The position numbers and the translations under genes are program-made. Positions 39,189-47,253 of a DNA stretch of 47,253 nucleotides are shown piece after piece. Numbering within the stretch: the stretch's first letter is position 1; each line of letters starts with the position of its first letter. The notes beneath the pieces were generated by a model that did not search any database, was not told the DNA's origin, and was given only the letters and a program-made list of their open reading frames with translations. Source of the DNA: a virus; the IMG/VR virus record IMGVR_UViG_3300027754_000152, positions 1 through 47,253 of that record, one strand, 5' to 3'.

Positions 39189-40036
39189 AGATTACCTAGT
39201 GTAGCATTTAACATACTAGCAGGACCGCCAGCAATAGCCTGTGCAGATTGCGCAGCTACGTTAGCGTTATTCATCGAACTCATGTTACCCATCAAACTCT
39301 GACCGAAGTTAAACGCATTACCCGCAGACGAATTCTGTGTACCGGCGTTAGTGTTAGCAAACGTACCCGTACCAAAGTTAGACATAGTTCCAGCATTCGG
39401 TTGTCCCAGTGCTAAGCTCACAGGGTTAAACCCAGTGTTCTGTGCGGTGTTCGCAGTCTGATTCGCCGCGCCTAGTGCCTGCCCCATCATACCTAGCTTT
39501 TGATTGTAGCGGTCACCAAAGTTCATGGCGTTCGACACAGTGTTAGTGGCGTTGTTCAATCCCAAGTTTCCGCCCTGCTGGTTAGCTTGGTTAACTGCAC
39601 GTTCGGTAGCGTTCTGCTCACCCGCACTAAGACCATTGAGGTTAATTGCATTGAGCAAGTTTTTCGACTGTTGAGACGCAGCGTCTTGAACTTTGTAGTA
39701 GTTAGGATTAGCAGCGCGAGCGATTTGATCAGCCATTCTGCCAGTCTCTACGCCAGTATTACGCATCTGCGCTAGCTGAGTTTCGCCACCAGCAAGTGCA
39801 TTAGACCGCTGCACATCTTGTCCTACGCGAGCCAATGGTTCTGCGTACTGTTGCGCCTGTTGCAAGTTAAGCGCGTTATACAACGGCTGCGTTGCAAGCG
39901 TAGCGTTTAATTGATTCGTAGCAATGTTAGGCTGCTGTGCCGCAGTAGCACTGATAAGTCCTGGCAAGTACTTAGAGTAAGACTCTAGTACACTAGCCAT
40001 TGATTCTGCTTTAGGTGTTGATAGTCCTTGACCCAT
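39185..40036 (-). CDS. Internal virion/structural protein, Asn/Gln/Ala-rich
   Basis: This is a 283-residue protein. About 90% is polar Asn/Gln/Ala/Gly/Ser with repeated N-A-x-N and N-x-G motifs, and an amphipathic N-terminal third (SYSKYLPGLISATAAQQ). It resembles the internal core or ejection proteins of podoviruses in position and composition, not in motif. ATGA-coupled to the next gene. Confidence 0.6.
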   Translation of the reverse strand: MGQGLSTPKAESMASVLESYSKYLPGLISATAAQQPNIATNQLNATLATQPLYNALNLQQAQQYAEPLARVGQDVQRSNALAGGETQLAQMRNTGVETGRMADQIARAANPNYYKVQDAASQQSKNLLNAINLNGLSAGEQNATERAVNQANQQGGNLGLNNATNTVSNAMNFGDRYNQKLGMMGQALGAANQTANTAQNTGFNPVSLALGQPNAGTMSNFGTGTFANTNAGTQNSSAGNAFNFGQSLMGNMSSMNNANVAAQSAQAIAGGPASMLNATLGNL

Positions 40037-40048
40037 ATTAGTGTTAGG

Positions 40049-40465
40049 TTATATATTGTTACGCGTATTGGCGTATTGTTGTGCCAGTGAGTTTACGTAA
40101 GCTTTGTCTTTCTGCTGTCCAGTTTTCTTTGCATCAGAAAACGCTTGCCACATATCTGTCGAAAGAGTTTTAGCAGGATTCTTAGGATTACTCAGCGGAA
40201 TCTGCGCAGTACTCAACGGTTGCAAACTCTTAGGCAACCCAGCAGGCATAGGTTGGGTCTGCATAGCACGCAAAAAGTCTGGCATATTCTGAGTATACGC
40301 GTTCAAAATAGCCGTAGGATCAGAAATTTGTTTATTGCCAAAGTACTGACTAGGCATATACTTTTGCGCAGCTAGTAAAGTATTCGGCGCGTACTGGCTA
40401 GCAGGTGCAGCCGCTCCAGCTAGTGAAGTCTTCGGATTATTAGATGGTGGTTTTGCTCCTCCCAT
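40049..40465 (-). CDS. Small structural protein with a rare Shine-Dalgarno start
   Basis: This 138-residue, Gln/Pro/Ala/Ser-rich protein has helical DFLRAMQTQPMPAG segments. Unlike almost all genes here, its start (40465) has AAAGGAGG 8 bases upstream, formed within the end of the preceding gene. It is probably a virion component; no family is recognised. Confidence 0.6.
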   Translation of the reverse strand: MGGAKPPSNNPKTSLAGAAAPASQYAPNTLLAAQKYMPSQYFGNKQISDPTAILNAYTQNMPDFLRAMQTQPMPAGLPKSLQPLSTAQIPLSNPKNPAKTLSTDMWQAFSDAKKTGQQKDKAYVNSLAQQYANTRNNI

Positions 40466-40466
40466 A

Positions 40467-40841
40467 TTAAATTCCTCCTTTAACTACTTTGCTAACTAAT
40501 TTGTTTGTGTTATACTTCATAAGTTTTCCTCTGCGTAATCCTGTAAGTTCGTGTTCTGACCAGCGTTGTCTAAATGTTGTTAAGAATAATCTAAATACCC
40601 ACGGTTTAATCGCTAAAAAATCATGCACGTGCATTGTCTTTGTTTCCGGTTCATCAAATGCTATTATCACACCAACCACAGAACCATCATCCTCACAAGC
40701 ATAAAGCATAGTCCCATCATCCGCAGCTCGTTTTATCCCACTAGCAATCGTTGACTCGTGATAGTCTTTAAACGCATTACCTTTCCGGTTCTGCAACACA
40801 AATTCAACTAGCGTTCCTAGTGTCACTTGTGCTGCGCTCAT
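40467..40841 (-). CDS. N-acetyltransferase-like (GNAT-type) protein
   Basis: This is a 124-residue protein with an alternating pattern: beta GTMLYACEDDGSVVGVIIAFDEP, then HVHDFLAIKPWVFRLFLTTFRQRW (helix), and a basic end. This resembles the small GNAT-like internal virion proteins of podoviruses (T7 gp13-like), without a clear acetyl-CoA RxxGxG motif. It is ATGA-coupled to the tail gene before it. Moderate confidence. Confidence 0.5.
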   Translation of the reverse strand: MSAAQVTLGTLVEFVLQNRKGNAFKDYHESTIASGIKRAADDGTMLYACEDDGSVVGVIIAFDEPETKTMHVHDFLAIKPWVFRLFLTTFRQRWSEHELTGLRRGKLMKYNTNKLVSKVVKGGI

Positions 40842-42586
40842 ACTGTAGTTGACTGCGTCATCAACGGGTTCATCGGGTTCAGGTCAGAGAGTGTGGTTGA
40901 GAACTGCGTGATAGAACCACCGCCTGTCCATTGGATAATAAATGCCGTCTTCCAACCTTGCTCTGTGTTAGCTAGCATCCAGTAAAGGTTAGTCAGTTGA
41001 GTGTTCACGTCTAGCAGAATCACATCGCTAACATACGGCGTAACAGGAGGAACGTACGTGATAGACTTTAACACAGTCCCTGTAGCAGACGCGCGGTTAT
41101 CAACAAGCAGCGTCAGCGAAACAGTACTATCCTGCGTAATACGATTCAAAATACACCGAAAGTCCGAGACTTTAATCTCCGACTTAGCGTTGTTCATCTT
41201 CACGTTCTGGTTAGCGTTTAACAAGTTCGCACTAACAGAAAGCGTCAAACACGTCGCAGTTGCAAACGTATCCGCCGCGTATAACTGATACAACTTGTTA
41301 TCTTCGGTAATCGCAAACAATGCGCGTTCTGCCAGTTCTATTTTTGCAAAAGCTTTCACTTTTGAACCACCCGTCTGCGTAGTATCAAACGAAGACCAAC
41401 AAGTGTTCAGTGTATCATACACAGCAATCACCGGTCCAATAACAGTGTTTAGCGCATAAAACTCGTAGTTATCATACAACACCGCAGCAGCAACATCCTG
41501 CACAATACCTTTCAGCATCGCCTGTATAATCGACGTAAACGGAGAGTTGCGACCCTCGTTCTGGAGTTGCAGAATAGCGTTAAACGAACGCACACCAGTG
41601 AGATCAATAAACCGCGTGTCACCTAATGAATCAATAATACAACGATCATTTAAACACGTAGCTTCAAACAAGAACTTACGAATAAACGTATACTCTCCGA
41701 ACAATGTCGGAGCGTTCATTGTCATATTCTTCTGTACAATAAAGTTTGAGTTAGACGCAGCAACAAACAACGAACCATCAGGCATTGCACGCAAACAACT
41801 AATACCACCAACGCCAACCGAGTAAGATGTAGTTAACGCATCTCCGCCTTTAGCTCCATCAATACCTACGTTAACAATAAAATCCAACGGTCTTCCGCTA
41901 ACAGAACGATAAATAACATTTCCATCCTGCGCTGTAATATACAAAACACCATCTACAAAAGCCATAACATTACCAACCGGAACATACTCACGTTCGTCAA
42001 CAGTTAAGTTACCAGTTGTCGCGTCATACGTAGCAGTCCACTGATCATACGTCTGAGTAGTTCTTGCTTGCACTAATCCATTTGCGCCAATGAATATAAA
42101 CATTGGCTGATTGATATTATCCTGCACAAGCAATCCAGGAAGATTACCAGCCGCAGCTGTAGCTGCACTATTAAGCTGATATACAGCAGCGTTACTTTGC
42201 GACTGCTTATCAGTTATGCCATCAATAGCAACCTGAGCAGAGATTCTGCCATAGTTTGTCGTTGCAACCGGAACTGCTGCTGTCCAATATCTACGCGCAT
42301 CGTTGTTCATAGCGAACCCGTTTATTTGCGTCCATGCACGTTCGGTAACTAATCGGTAGTACGCAAACCCAGACACAAATGCAACAACGTAATTACCAAA
42401 CGTCAACACTTCTTGGATAATACCAACAGGCAATGTCTGATCTAGTATTGAGTTAGGAATCTCATCCAGCGTATCATAACGATTACGCAGATTAATCCCA
42501 AGACGATACTGATTCGGTTGCAGACGAGTGTCGTCTAGCAACAGATTCATACCACCAGTGAATGACGTTTGGTTATATTCGCTCAT
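40838..42586 (-). CDS. Tail tube/nozzle protein (tail tubular B-like)
   Basis: This 582-residue protein is rich in short beta-strands separated by polar turns. An N-terminal TSFTGGMNLLLDDTRLQPNQY is typical of podovirus nozzle proteins, as are repeats of VVAF/VSG blocks and a central MPDGSLFVAASNSNFIV beta-propeller-like blade. It follows the adaptor gene, as in T7-like tail clusters, and starts 4 bases after it. It would form the distal tail channel. Confidence 0.75.
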   Translation of the reverse strand: MSEYNQTSFTGGMNLLLDDTRLQPNQYRLGINLRNRYDTLDEIPNSILDQTLPVGIIQEVLTFGNYVVAFVSGFAYYRLVTERAWTQINGFAMNNDARRYWTAAVPVATTNYGRISAQVAIDGITDKQSQSNAAVYQLNSAATAAAGNLPGLLVQDNINQPMFIFIGANGLVQARTTQTYDQWTATYDATTGNLTVDEREYVPVGNVMAFVDGVLYITAQDGNVIYRSVSGRPLDFIVNVGIDGAKGGDALTTSYSVGVGGISCLRAMPDGSLFVAASNSNFIVQKNMTMNAPTLFGEYTFIRKFLFEATCLNDRCIIDSLGDTRFIDLTGVRSFNAILQLQNEGRNSPFTSIIQAMLKGIVQDVAAAVLYDNYEFYALNTVIGPVIAVYDTLNTCWSSFDTTQTGGSKVKAFAKIELAERALFAITEDNKLYQLYAADTFATATCLTLSVSANLLNANQNVKMNNAKSEIKVSDFRCILNRITQDSTVSLTLLVDNRASATGTVLKSITYVPPVTPYVSDVILLDVNTQLTNLYWMLANTEQGWKTAFIIQWTGGGSITQFSTTLSDLNPMNPLMTQSTTV

Positions 42587-42590
42587 ATTA

Positions 42591-43580
42591 TTACATCACA
42601 CCATACCGCGTTGTGGTAGAGTAACCACCATAACGAGCAGGACGGCGAGAACGGATACGCGGGTTTAAATTATCGTGAGTATTTTCTACCAGTGCTAACA
42701 CATCTTCAGTAGCGCGGTTTTCTTCTTCGTGTCTACGAGCCATAGAACGCGTAGTCAACTGATCATACGCAAGTGCTTCTTGTGCATTACCCTGTTCTTG
42801 GAACCAGATTTGTAACACTTTGTTTGCAACAATAAAGTCATAACCCTGAGCAGGAAACTCATCACCATCATTAGACAAATACGGCAATGCTTTCTTGTAC
42901 AACACTTCAACCCAATGATCTAATTGATTACCGCTGTTATTTAACCACGGACAAGTAGAGACATCAACAATCTGATAGCTTGCAGCAAGTTCGTTATTAG
43001 GAATAACAGTTAATACTTTGCCATCAATATCTTGCAACGTCACGTCATAATCTGTAACCGCAGACTTTGTGACTGCAATGATGTCGGTGAAATCTTGCAC
43101 ACCCGAAACCTGCAACGCATTAACCGTAATTGTCTCCGAGATAAGCGAAGCCTTTGCGGTTGTGCCAGTGACAGTCACAGTAATGTTAGTCGCATCTACC
43201 TGAGGAACCACAACAGTTACAACTGAGGCGTTCGAGATAGAAGACATAAGTGCCTGCTTGCCTTTGAGTCGCCAGTTACGCCAGAAGTCATTCCAGTTAG
43301 ACTGGTTATACCGAGGGCGCATCTGGTTCAAAGACCACGGAATAAATGAGGAGTACTCACGCACTGCACGAATCGGTCCGACGTAAGAAGGAAGCGCAAA
43401 AGTCTGGTCACCATTACACTTAAACGTCTGTTCCATTAGTGACCCAGCCATGTCGCATTGCGTATACAACTCCTGCGCCGCCTCATTAAGGAAGCGCAAG
43501 AGAACCTGCCGTTGTCTATCGTCAGCAGGATTCAACCCCGTTTTAGCGGAGGCTAGTTTTAATATAGTTCCAACACTCAT
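42591..43580 (-). CDS. Tail adaptor (tail tubular A-like)
   Basis: This is a 329-residue protein. Its N-terminal helical portion (VGTILKLASAKTGL; LLRFLNEAAQELYTQCD) and the following GDQTFALPSYVGPIRAVREYS fit the gp11/gp4-type head-to-tail adaptor that sits between portal and nozzle. The C-terminal part is Arg/Tyr-rich. The position just before the nozzle gene supports the call. Confidence 0.75.
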   Translation of the reverse strand: MSVGTILKLASAKTGLNPADDRQRQVLLRFLNEAAQELYTQCDMAGSLMEQTFKCNGDQTFALPSYVGPIRAVREYSSFIPWSLNQMRPRYNQSNWNDFWRNWRLKGKQALMSSISNASVVTVVVPQVDATNITVTVTGTTAKASLISETITVNALQVSGVQDFTDIIAVTKSAVTDYDVTLQDIDGKVLTVIPNNELAASYQIVDVSTCPWLNNSGNQLDHWVEVLYKKALPYLSNDGDEFPAQGYDFIVANKVLQIWFQEQGNAQEALAYDQLTTRSMARRHEEENRATEDVLALVENTHDNLNPRIRSRRPARYGGYSTTTRYGVM

Positions 43581-43586
43581 AATGAG

Positions 43587-45104
43587 TTAGATTTTATAAC
43601 CAGTAACAATTATAGAATTGTACAAACCTGTTGTTAACGCAGTCCAGTAAATTGTTTGTGCCGTAATAATTGGTACATCAAAAAACCCTGCGTTATATAC
43701 TTTAGTTCCACCAATAGTAATACCCGCACCAATAGTAGTGCCACCGCCCCAACACGCACCAATTCCATTCGCATCTGATGTAACTACGTTAGTTATATTA
43801 TTACCAGAGTTTGAATTTGCTGCTAGTCCTCTTGCTCTGCGAGCAACTGGTGGAATGTAAGCTGAAAGCGATAAAGACTGCAACGTATCTGCTGTTGTCG
43901 CACCTATATTCGTTAACGCATATCTCGGCGCAGTGTATATATCACGATCAATCTGGACAAACTTAATAAAGTCTGTGGTGTTATAGTAATACGCACCAAT
44001 TAATGCTTTATAAATATAACCAGAAGGCAGCGTAGGCGCAGTAGAGCTTAGCGACAGCAAACAAGCAGCACCATAGTTAGGGTCATAAATTGCCCACAGA
44101 TAGTACCAGTTTGTGCCAGTGACAGCAGCTACATCGTAACCATTAACACCAGAAGTGTTACCATCAACAGTTGTAGTAGTCAGCGAAATCTGCCGAGTAC
44201 CGCCACCAGTTACAGCAGCAACAGTTACTGCGCTAAAGCTAACGTCAATCTTTTTTGCCGTTGCGTTGTTAGTAGCGTACATATTGTACATCCCACCAGC
44301 CATTGAAGCGTTAATCATTTCATAGTCAGTTCCAGTAGCGTTAACCGAAACAGCTTTGCTAGCATTGCTTGTGACAGAAATATACGCACTGCTATAAATT
44401 AACGGCGGTGTAATCCATTCAGAGGTATTGTTAGCATCAGTAGTTTTAAGCAACTGACCATCGCTACCGCCAAGAATTTTTGCAGATGTAACATTTAAGT
44501 CTACAATGTTATCTGTCTTAACAGCAGCATCAGCAGAACCGCTAGTAGCATCTGATTTCAGTTTTGCATTAGTAACAGCAGCATTGTTAATCGTCAACCC
44601 AGCACTAAAGCTACCGCTAATATCACCAGCAGCAGGTGTTGTAGTAATAGAAAGCACGCCAGCCAATGCCGAAGTAAGCCCAGATACTTGACTCTGTTGA
44701 ACAGAAATAATCCTTGAGTAGTCAATAGTATTCGGCGCAATCTGTGTGCCAGTAATAGAATTTGCTGGAATGTTACCGCTAGCAATCGGGTTCCAGTTAG
44801 AATTAACAAAAAGACCCGAACTGTTTGAGTAGATAATGTTATACGTTTGTAGTGAGTTCCATGCGTAAACAGCAAATGAGCTAGTTATAGGCATCTGACG
44901 AAGCCAAAGATAGTTCTGCCATTTTATAGTATTTGTTGCGTCAGGCGGTACTGGCACACCAGCCGCATCAATAGTCGTAACAATCAAACCCTTGTCAGTA
45001 TACGGCGTAGCACTGTCAACTAGTTGTGCCAGTTGTGCGCCGGTAATAGAAGTAAAACCCGTCGGGTCAATTCCGTGAACAAAATCAGTAGTAGATGCTG
45101 CCAT
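43587..45104 (-). CDS. Tail fibre/appendage protein
   Basis: This is a 505-residue protein. Residues 110-250 have fibre-type repeats (ITGTQIAPNTIDYSRI; AAVTNAKLKSDATSGSADAAVKTDN; VNLVTSAKILGG-like). The C-terminal half is Thr/Ser/Ala/Gly-rich beta, ending in a Tyr/Thr-rich segment (LTTGLYNSIIVTGYKI). Likely a trimeric fibre for host contact. It lies directly before the adaptor gene. Confidence 0.75.
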   Translation of the reverse strand: MAASTTDFVHGIDPTGFTSITGAQLAQLVDSATPYTDKGLIVTTIDAAGVPVPPDATNTIKWQNYLWLRQMPITSSFAVYAWNSLQTYNIIYSNSSGLFVNSNWNPIASGNIPANSITGTQIAPNTIDYSRIISVQQSQVSGLTSALAGVLSITTTPAAGDISGSFSAGLTINNAAVTNAKLKSDATSGSADAAVKTDNIVDLNVTSAKILGGSDGQLLKTTDANNTSEWITPPLIYSSAYISVTSNASKAVSVNATGTDYEMINASMAGGMYNMYATNNATAKKIDVSFSAVTVAAVTGGGTRQISLTTTTVDGNTSGVNGYDVAAVTGTNWYYLWAIYDPNYGAACLLSLSSTAPTLPSGYIYKALIGAYYYNTTDFIKFVQIDRDIYTAPRYALTNIGATTADTLQSLSLSAYIPPVARRARGLAANSNSGNNITNVVTSDANGIGACWGGGTTIGAGITIGGTKVYNAGFFDVPIITAQTIYWTALTTGLYNSIIVTGYKI

Positions 45105-45109
45105 AATAA

Positions 45110-45985
45110 TTAATTAGTTGTTGATACTGCGTTAGATTGAAATGTTACAGGTACGTTAAAACTAGCTGCCGCTGGTTGACTAGTTGTGGGCGCAGGAGAT
45201 GTTCCGTATGTGGATATTGCCCAAGTTAAAGAATCAATCGGCAACGCTGTTGCAGGTGTTACAGTGTATAAAGTACGATTGCCAACGTAAACTCGAATAG
45301 TATAAATATATCGCGATGGATTAAATGATCCTACTAATGTTCTAATTAAAATAAATTCTTCTGTAGGACTAAGCCATTGATTAGTAATTCTAGGCGCATA
45401 CGTACCGTTTACTAGCGGTTCACCTGCTCCAGAAACAACAATAGAACCTGCAACTGCAACTGTTGCATTAAAATTAGTCACTTGTCCATCGTCAGCTGCC
45501 AACGCATAGTCCGCGCCAAACCGATAATCTATTGACCCAAGTTTACTAGTATAAAACTTAAACTCAGTTGCTTGACTCGCCGCACCTTGTGAAGTATTCC
45601 ACACTTCAAAACGAAAGTTTTTCTTTATCGGCTGTCCAGTATACATCGGAATATCACGATTCATTTCTGAACCTGTAGCATCCCAAAGCATATACCGCGT
45701 TACAATATTACCCACACGATAACTAACACACAATACATAGTTAGGATTTGTTGGTACGGTATAGTTTAACGTCAGCGAAAAATTATACGCACACTCAAAA
45801 TTAAACGACGTAACAATATCTGAATAACCAATCCATGTATCAGCTACACTAAACACTGGCAAAGTAATATACGTATCAACACGACGTAACGGTCCGCCTT
45901 GCGGATTTTTATCTAGCCAACGATTTAACTGTCTGGGTATTGCCAACGCACCAGATTCAAACGGCGGATAATTAGTATCAGGCAT
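45110..45985 (-). CDS. Tail-associated structural protein
   Basis: This 291-residue beta-rich protein opens with PPFESGALAIPRQLNRWLD. The body is Thr/Tyr/Asn-rich with many aromatics and two long beta segments, and it ends Ala/Thr/Ser/Pro-rich. It could be a fibre base or tail-tip protein. It lies 5 bases before the fibre gene. No family is recognised. Confidence 0.65.
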   Translation of the reverse strand: MPDTNYPPFESGALAIPRQLNRWLDKNPQGGPLRRVDTYITLPVFSVADTWIGYSDIVTSFNFECAYNFSLTLNYTVPTNPNYVLCVSYRVGNIVTRYMLWDATGSEMNRDIPMYTGQPIKKNFRFEVWNTSQGAASQATEFKFYTSKLGSIDYRFGADYALAADDGQVTNFNATVAVAGSIVVSGAGEPLVNGTYAPRITNQWLSPTEEFILIRTLVGSFNPSRYIYTIRVYVGNRTLYTVTPATALPIDSLTWAISTYGTSPAPTTSQPAAASFNVPVTFQSNAVSTTN

Positions 45986-45997
45986 ATTCTTCTATTG

Positions 45998-46198
45998 TTA
46001 TTGGATCTTCCAAGTATCGTTTCGGTTTAACTTAATATCGTTTGAGTCAAAATGTTTTATCTGCCATTCTTGACTCTCTAACGCAACTACCCAACAGCTA
46101 TTCAAGTGTATCCCGTAGTCAATAACCATCACCGCTAACCCATCACCCAGCGGAGTCTTAACCCACATCGGGTGATTAAATTCATGTATTACGTTCAT
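45998..46198 (-). CDS. Small protein, unknown
   Basis: This 66-residue beta-type protein has the pattern MWVKTPLGDGLAVMVIDYGIH, then SCWVVALES and DIKLNRNDTW, which resembles SH3/Tudor-like small domains. It lies between the spanin cassette and tail genes. No function can be assigned. Confidence 0.6.
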   Translation of the reverse strand: MNVIHEFNHPMWVKTPLGDGLAVMVIDYGIHLNSCWVVALESQEWQIKHFDSNDIKLNRNDTWKIQ

Positions 46199-46258
46199 CT
46201 AAGAGTTGGCTTACTCACTCAGGGAGAAACAAACAAAGACCTAAATTTTCAGCCAACA
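46199..46258 (-). other. Short non-coding gap with a weak hairpin
   Basis: This 60-base gap between the o-spanin and the next gene contains GTTGGCT (46205-46211) and AGCCAAC (46251-46257), a 7-bp inverted repeat with a 39-base loop and no T-tract. It may be an RNA-level structural element; no promoter is evident. Confidence 0.35.
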
Positions 46259-46468
46259 TTAATTATTAGTTATCGCATTCAACTTATGCAACAAATCCAG
46301 CATTACTGCTTTCGGAACAATGTAATTAGTTCCGTCAAATTTTACTTCCCTGTCCGCCGGTATCACTACTACTGCGGTTCTGCAACTTGTGATGCAAAAG
46401 CACGTTAATAGCATCAGTGTCACCGTTAACGATTGCAGCGTCAATTTCATCATTTGCTTTCTTTTCAA
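46259..46468 (-). CDS. Outer-membrane spanin lipoprotein (Rz1-like)
   Basis: This is a 69-residue protein. A basic N-terminus and hydrophobic stretch end in a lipobox (ITSC; mature protein starts at Cys29). A short periplasmic domain follows. It is encoded in another frame that overlaps the 46335-46562 gene by 134 bases, which is the arrangement of o-spanins with i-spanins. The actual start may be M1, M6 or M7. It would fuse or disrupt the outer membrane at lysis. Confidence 0.75.
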   Translation of the reverse strand: MKRKQMMKLTLQSLTVTLMLLTCFCITSCRTAVVVIPADREVKFDGTNYIVPKAVMLDLLHKLNAITNN

Positions 46469-46562
46469 GTGCTTTAGGTGTATTACGCGCAGCGATTGCC
46501 GCTAGCAGAACCGGTAGCAATAACAGGGTGAGTTTGATAATGCTACCGATTATGGTTAACAT
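46335..46562 (-). CDS. Inner-membrane spanin (Rz-like)
   Basis: This 75-residue protein has one N-terminal membrane segment (LTIIGSIIKLTLLLLPVLLA, about residues 2-21) and a charged periplasmic helix (ALEKKANDEIDAA), with a Ser/Gly-rich end. Its frame is overlapped by the lipoprotein gene. It is shorter than classical Rz, but the pair geometry is convincing. It lies next to holin-like genes. Confidence 0.7.
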   Translation of the reverse strand: MLTIIGSIIKLTLLLLPVLLAAIAARNTPKALEKKANDEIDAAIVNGDTDAINVLLHHKLQNRSSSDTGGQGSKI

Positions 46563-46563
46563 A

Positions 46564-46782
46564 TTACTTTGCAGCAGCAGTAGATTGTTTATGTATCACA
46601 GACCAGATTGCAGTAATTGCTGCAATTCCCGCACCTAAGAACTGCGGGTCAGTTAACTGTGCAGTAATCGACGCAACTTGATCCTGCGTAATTTTACCTT
46701 TAGCAACCAACAAACCACCAACAAACGCAAGAAGTGTCCGAAGAACACCTTGCAATGTATTTGCATTCAGCCAGTTAAACAT
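46564..46782 (-). CDS. Holin-like membrane protein
   Basis: This 72-residue protein has two membrane segments (VLRTLLAFVGGLLVA, about 13-27, and LGAGIAAITAIWSVI, about 49-63) with a Gln/Asp-containing loop and a short basic end. That is the layout of class II holins, which permeabilise the inner membrane. It is adjacent to the spanin pair. Confidence 0.7.
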   Translation of the reverse strand: MFNWLNANTLQGVLRTLLAFVGGLLVAKGKITQDQVASITAQLTDPQFLGAGIAAITAIWSVIHKQSTAAAK

Positions 46783-46783
46783 A

Positions 46784-46963
46784 TTATTTATTTCCTTTAT
46801 CTTGGTTGTACTTGTTTCTGTAATAGCGCGCAGTATAGAAACCCACGACTATTGCCATTATACCAGCACCGATTTGCACAAGCAAATTGACTACTGGTAA
46901 AATTGAAGTAAGGGCTGATATTGCTGTAACAGATGTACCTAGCAGTCCTTTGTGATCGCTCAT
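46784..46963 (-). CDS. Small membrane protein, holin/antiholin candidate
   Basis: This 59-residue open frame from the ATG at 46963 has a long hydrophobic region with two potential spans (residues 11-43) and a basic C-terminus (TARYYRNKYNQDKGNK). It overlaps the stop of the previous gene as ATGA (46960-46963). The position in the lysis cassette suggests holin or antiholin. Confidence 0.65.
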   Translation of the reverse strand: MSDHKGLLGTSVTAISALTSILPVVNLLVQIGAGIMAIVVGFYTARYYRNKYNQDKGNK

Positions 46964-47199
46964 GGTTTTGGTTCTTTCGGCTCTTCGGCAGCTCTAACTG
47001 ACATTCTGCCACAGACGATGCCGACTAATGCACCAATAACAGTCTGGAACGCAGGGTCAATGACCTTGAAAATTTCGTTGTTATCAATTCTGGTGACAAA
47101 CAGTCCAATCATCAGCGATATAACAACACACATTACCACGCTGCTTAAGACGCAGATGGCTATGAACGTAATGGCTTCGTTGATTTTGAGCTGTTTCAT
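46960..47199 (-). CDS. Two-span membrane protein of lysis cassette
   Basis: This is a 79-residue protein. A membrane region of about 30 residues (AITFIAICVLSSVVMCVVIS and beyond) and a second (VIGALVGIVCGRM) flank a polar loop. The C-terminus is charged (AAEEPKEPKP). It is ATGA-coupled to the junction-spanning gene before it and to the holin-like gene after it. It may be a holin or antiholin. Confidence 0.65.
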   Translation of the reverse strand: MKQLKINEAITFIAICVLSSVVMCVVISLMIGLFVTRIDNNEIFKVIDPAFQTVIGALVGIVCGRMSVRAAEEPKEPKP

Positions 47200-47253
47200 T
47201 GTTTGACTTGAATGTAAACAGTAAATCCACCAGCAGGGTTCTTGCGCACCATT
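47196..47253 (-). CDS. C-terminal part of the junction-spanning secreted-type protein
   Basis: The fragment, read leftward, gives MVRKNPAGGFTVYIQVKQ and a TGA that overlaps the next start (ATGA). Joined to the gene running off base 1 it continues the same frame through ...IANTNV MVRK..., with no stop. As a standalone gene it would be only 18 residues, so I prefer the junction-spanning reading. Confidence 0.6.
   Translation of the reverse strand, partial: MVRKNPAGGFTVYIQVKQ

Noticed and set aside
1-47253. Temperate lifestyle
   Set aside because: I saw no integrase, no excisionase and no CI-type repressor. The small HTH protein alone is not enough.

Overview
The window looks like one complete genome of a lytic, podovirus-type tailed bacteriophage, cut open at an arbitrary point. 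The leftward gene that runs off base 1 continues in frame, without a stop, into the leftward gene fragment that enters at base 47253. I therefore read the molecule as circular or circularly permuted, about 47.25 kb. There is no integrase, no phage RNA polymerase and no tRNA that I can see. The host is uncertain. Nearly all start codons lack a Shine-Dalgarno sequence and instead follow A/T-rich leaders, and the lysozyme-like protein resembles ones I associate with Verrucomicrobiota and neighbouring phyla. A host of the PVC or Bacteroidota type that carries sigma-54 is a weak inference.

Layout. (1) About 9.43 kb down to 1, then through the junction from 47.25 to 28.0 kb, is one very long leftward late unit. 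Its order is a small gene, terminase small and large subunits, a zinc-ribbon protein, an acidic protein, portal, scaffold, major capsid, secreted-type small proteins, [junction], holin-like membrane proteins, an overlapping spanin pair, tail proteins, internal virion proteins, a 2348-residue giant protein and a metallophosphoesterase. (2) 9.5-10.0 kb is a non-coding region with GTTGCGC/GCGCAAC repeats. (3) 10.05-10.83 kb is a small leftward two-gene operon with its own promoter and terminator. (4) 10.83-11.24 kb is a divergent control region. (5) 11.24-27.97 kb is the rightward early/middle region: helicase, small zinc proteins, a sigma-54-activator-type AAA+ ATPase, a long structured RNA region, RecB/Cas4-like nuclease, Sak4-like ATPase, lysozyme-like protein, probable ssDNA-binding protein, DNA polymerase I, ATP-dependent ligase and a DUF3987-like helicase. 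A bidirectional terminator at 27975-28007 separates the two converging units.

The most interesting reading is a regulatory circuit. The gene at 15452-16243 is a bare sigma-54 activator core with a GSFTGA loop, Walker A/B, arginine fingers and sensor II, but no receiver domain and no DNA-binding domain. The genome has two copies of TGGCAT-N6-TGCTAATAG, each a good -24/-12 sigma-54 promoter. One faces left just ahead of the terminase/late unit (9476-9491). The other faces right just ahead of the gene at 16937 and the structured RNA (16837-16852). I infer that the phage borrows host RNA polymerase-sigma-54 and uses its own AAA+ activator as the temporal switch.

The second striking item is 17438-18182, about 745 bases with no gene. 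It is packed with five consecutive closed domains bounded by perfect 8-15 bp inverted repeats, plus many nested hairpins. It has the architecture of a large 'ornate' non-coding RNA and would be transcribed from the second sigma-54-like promoter.
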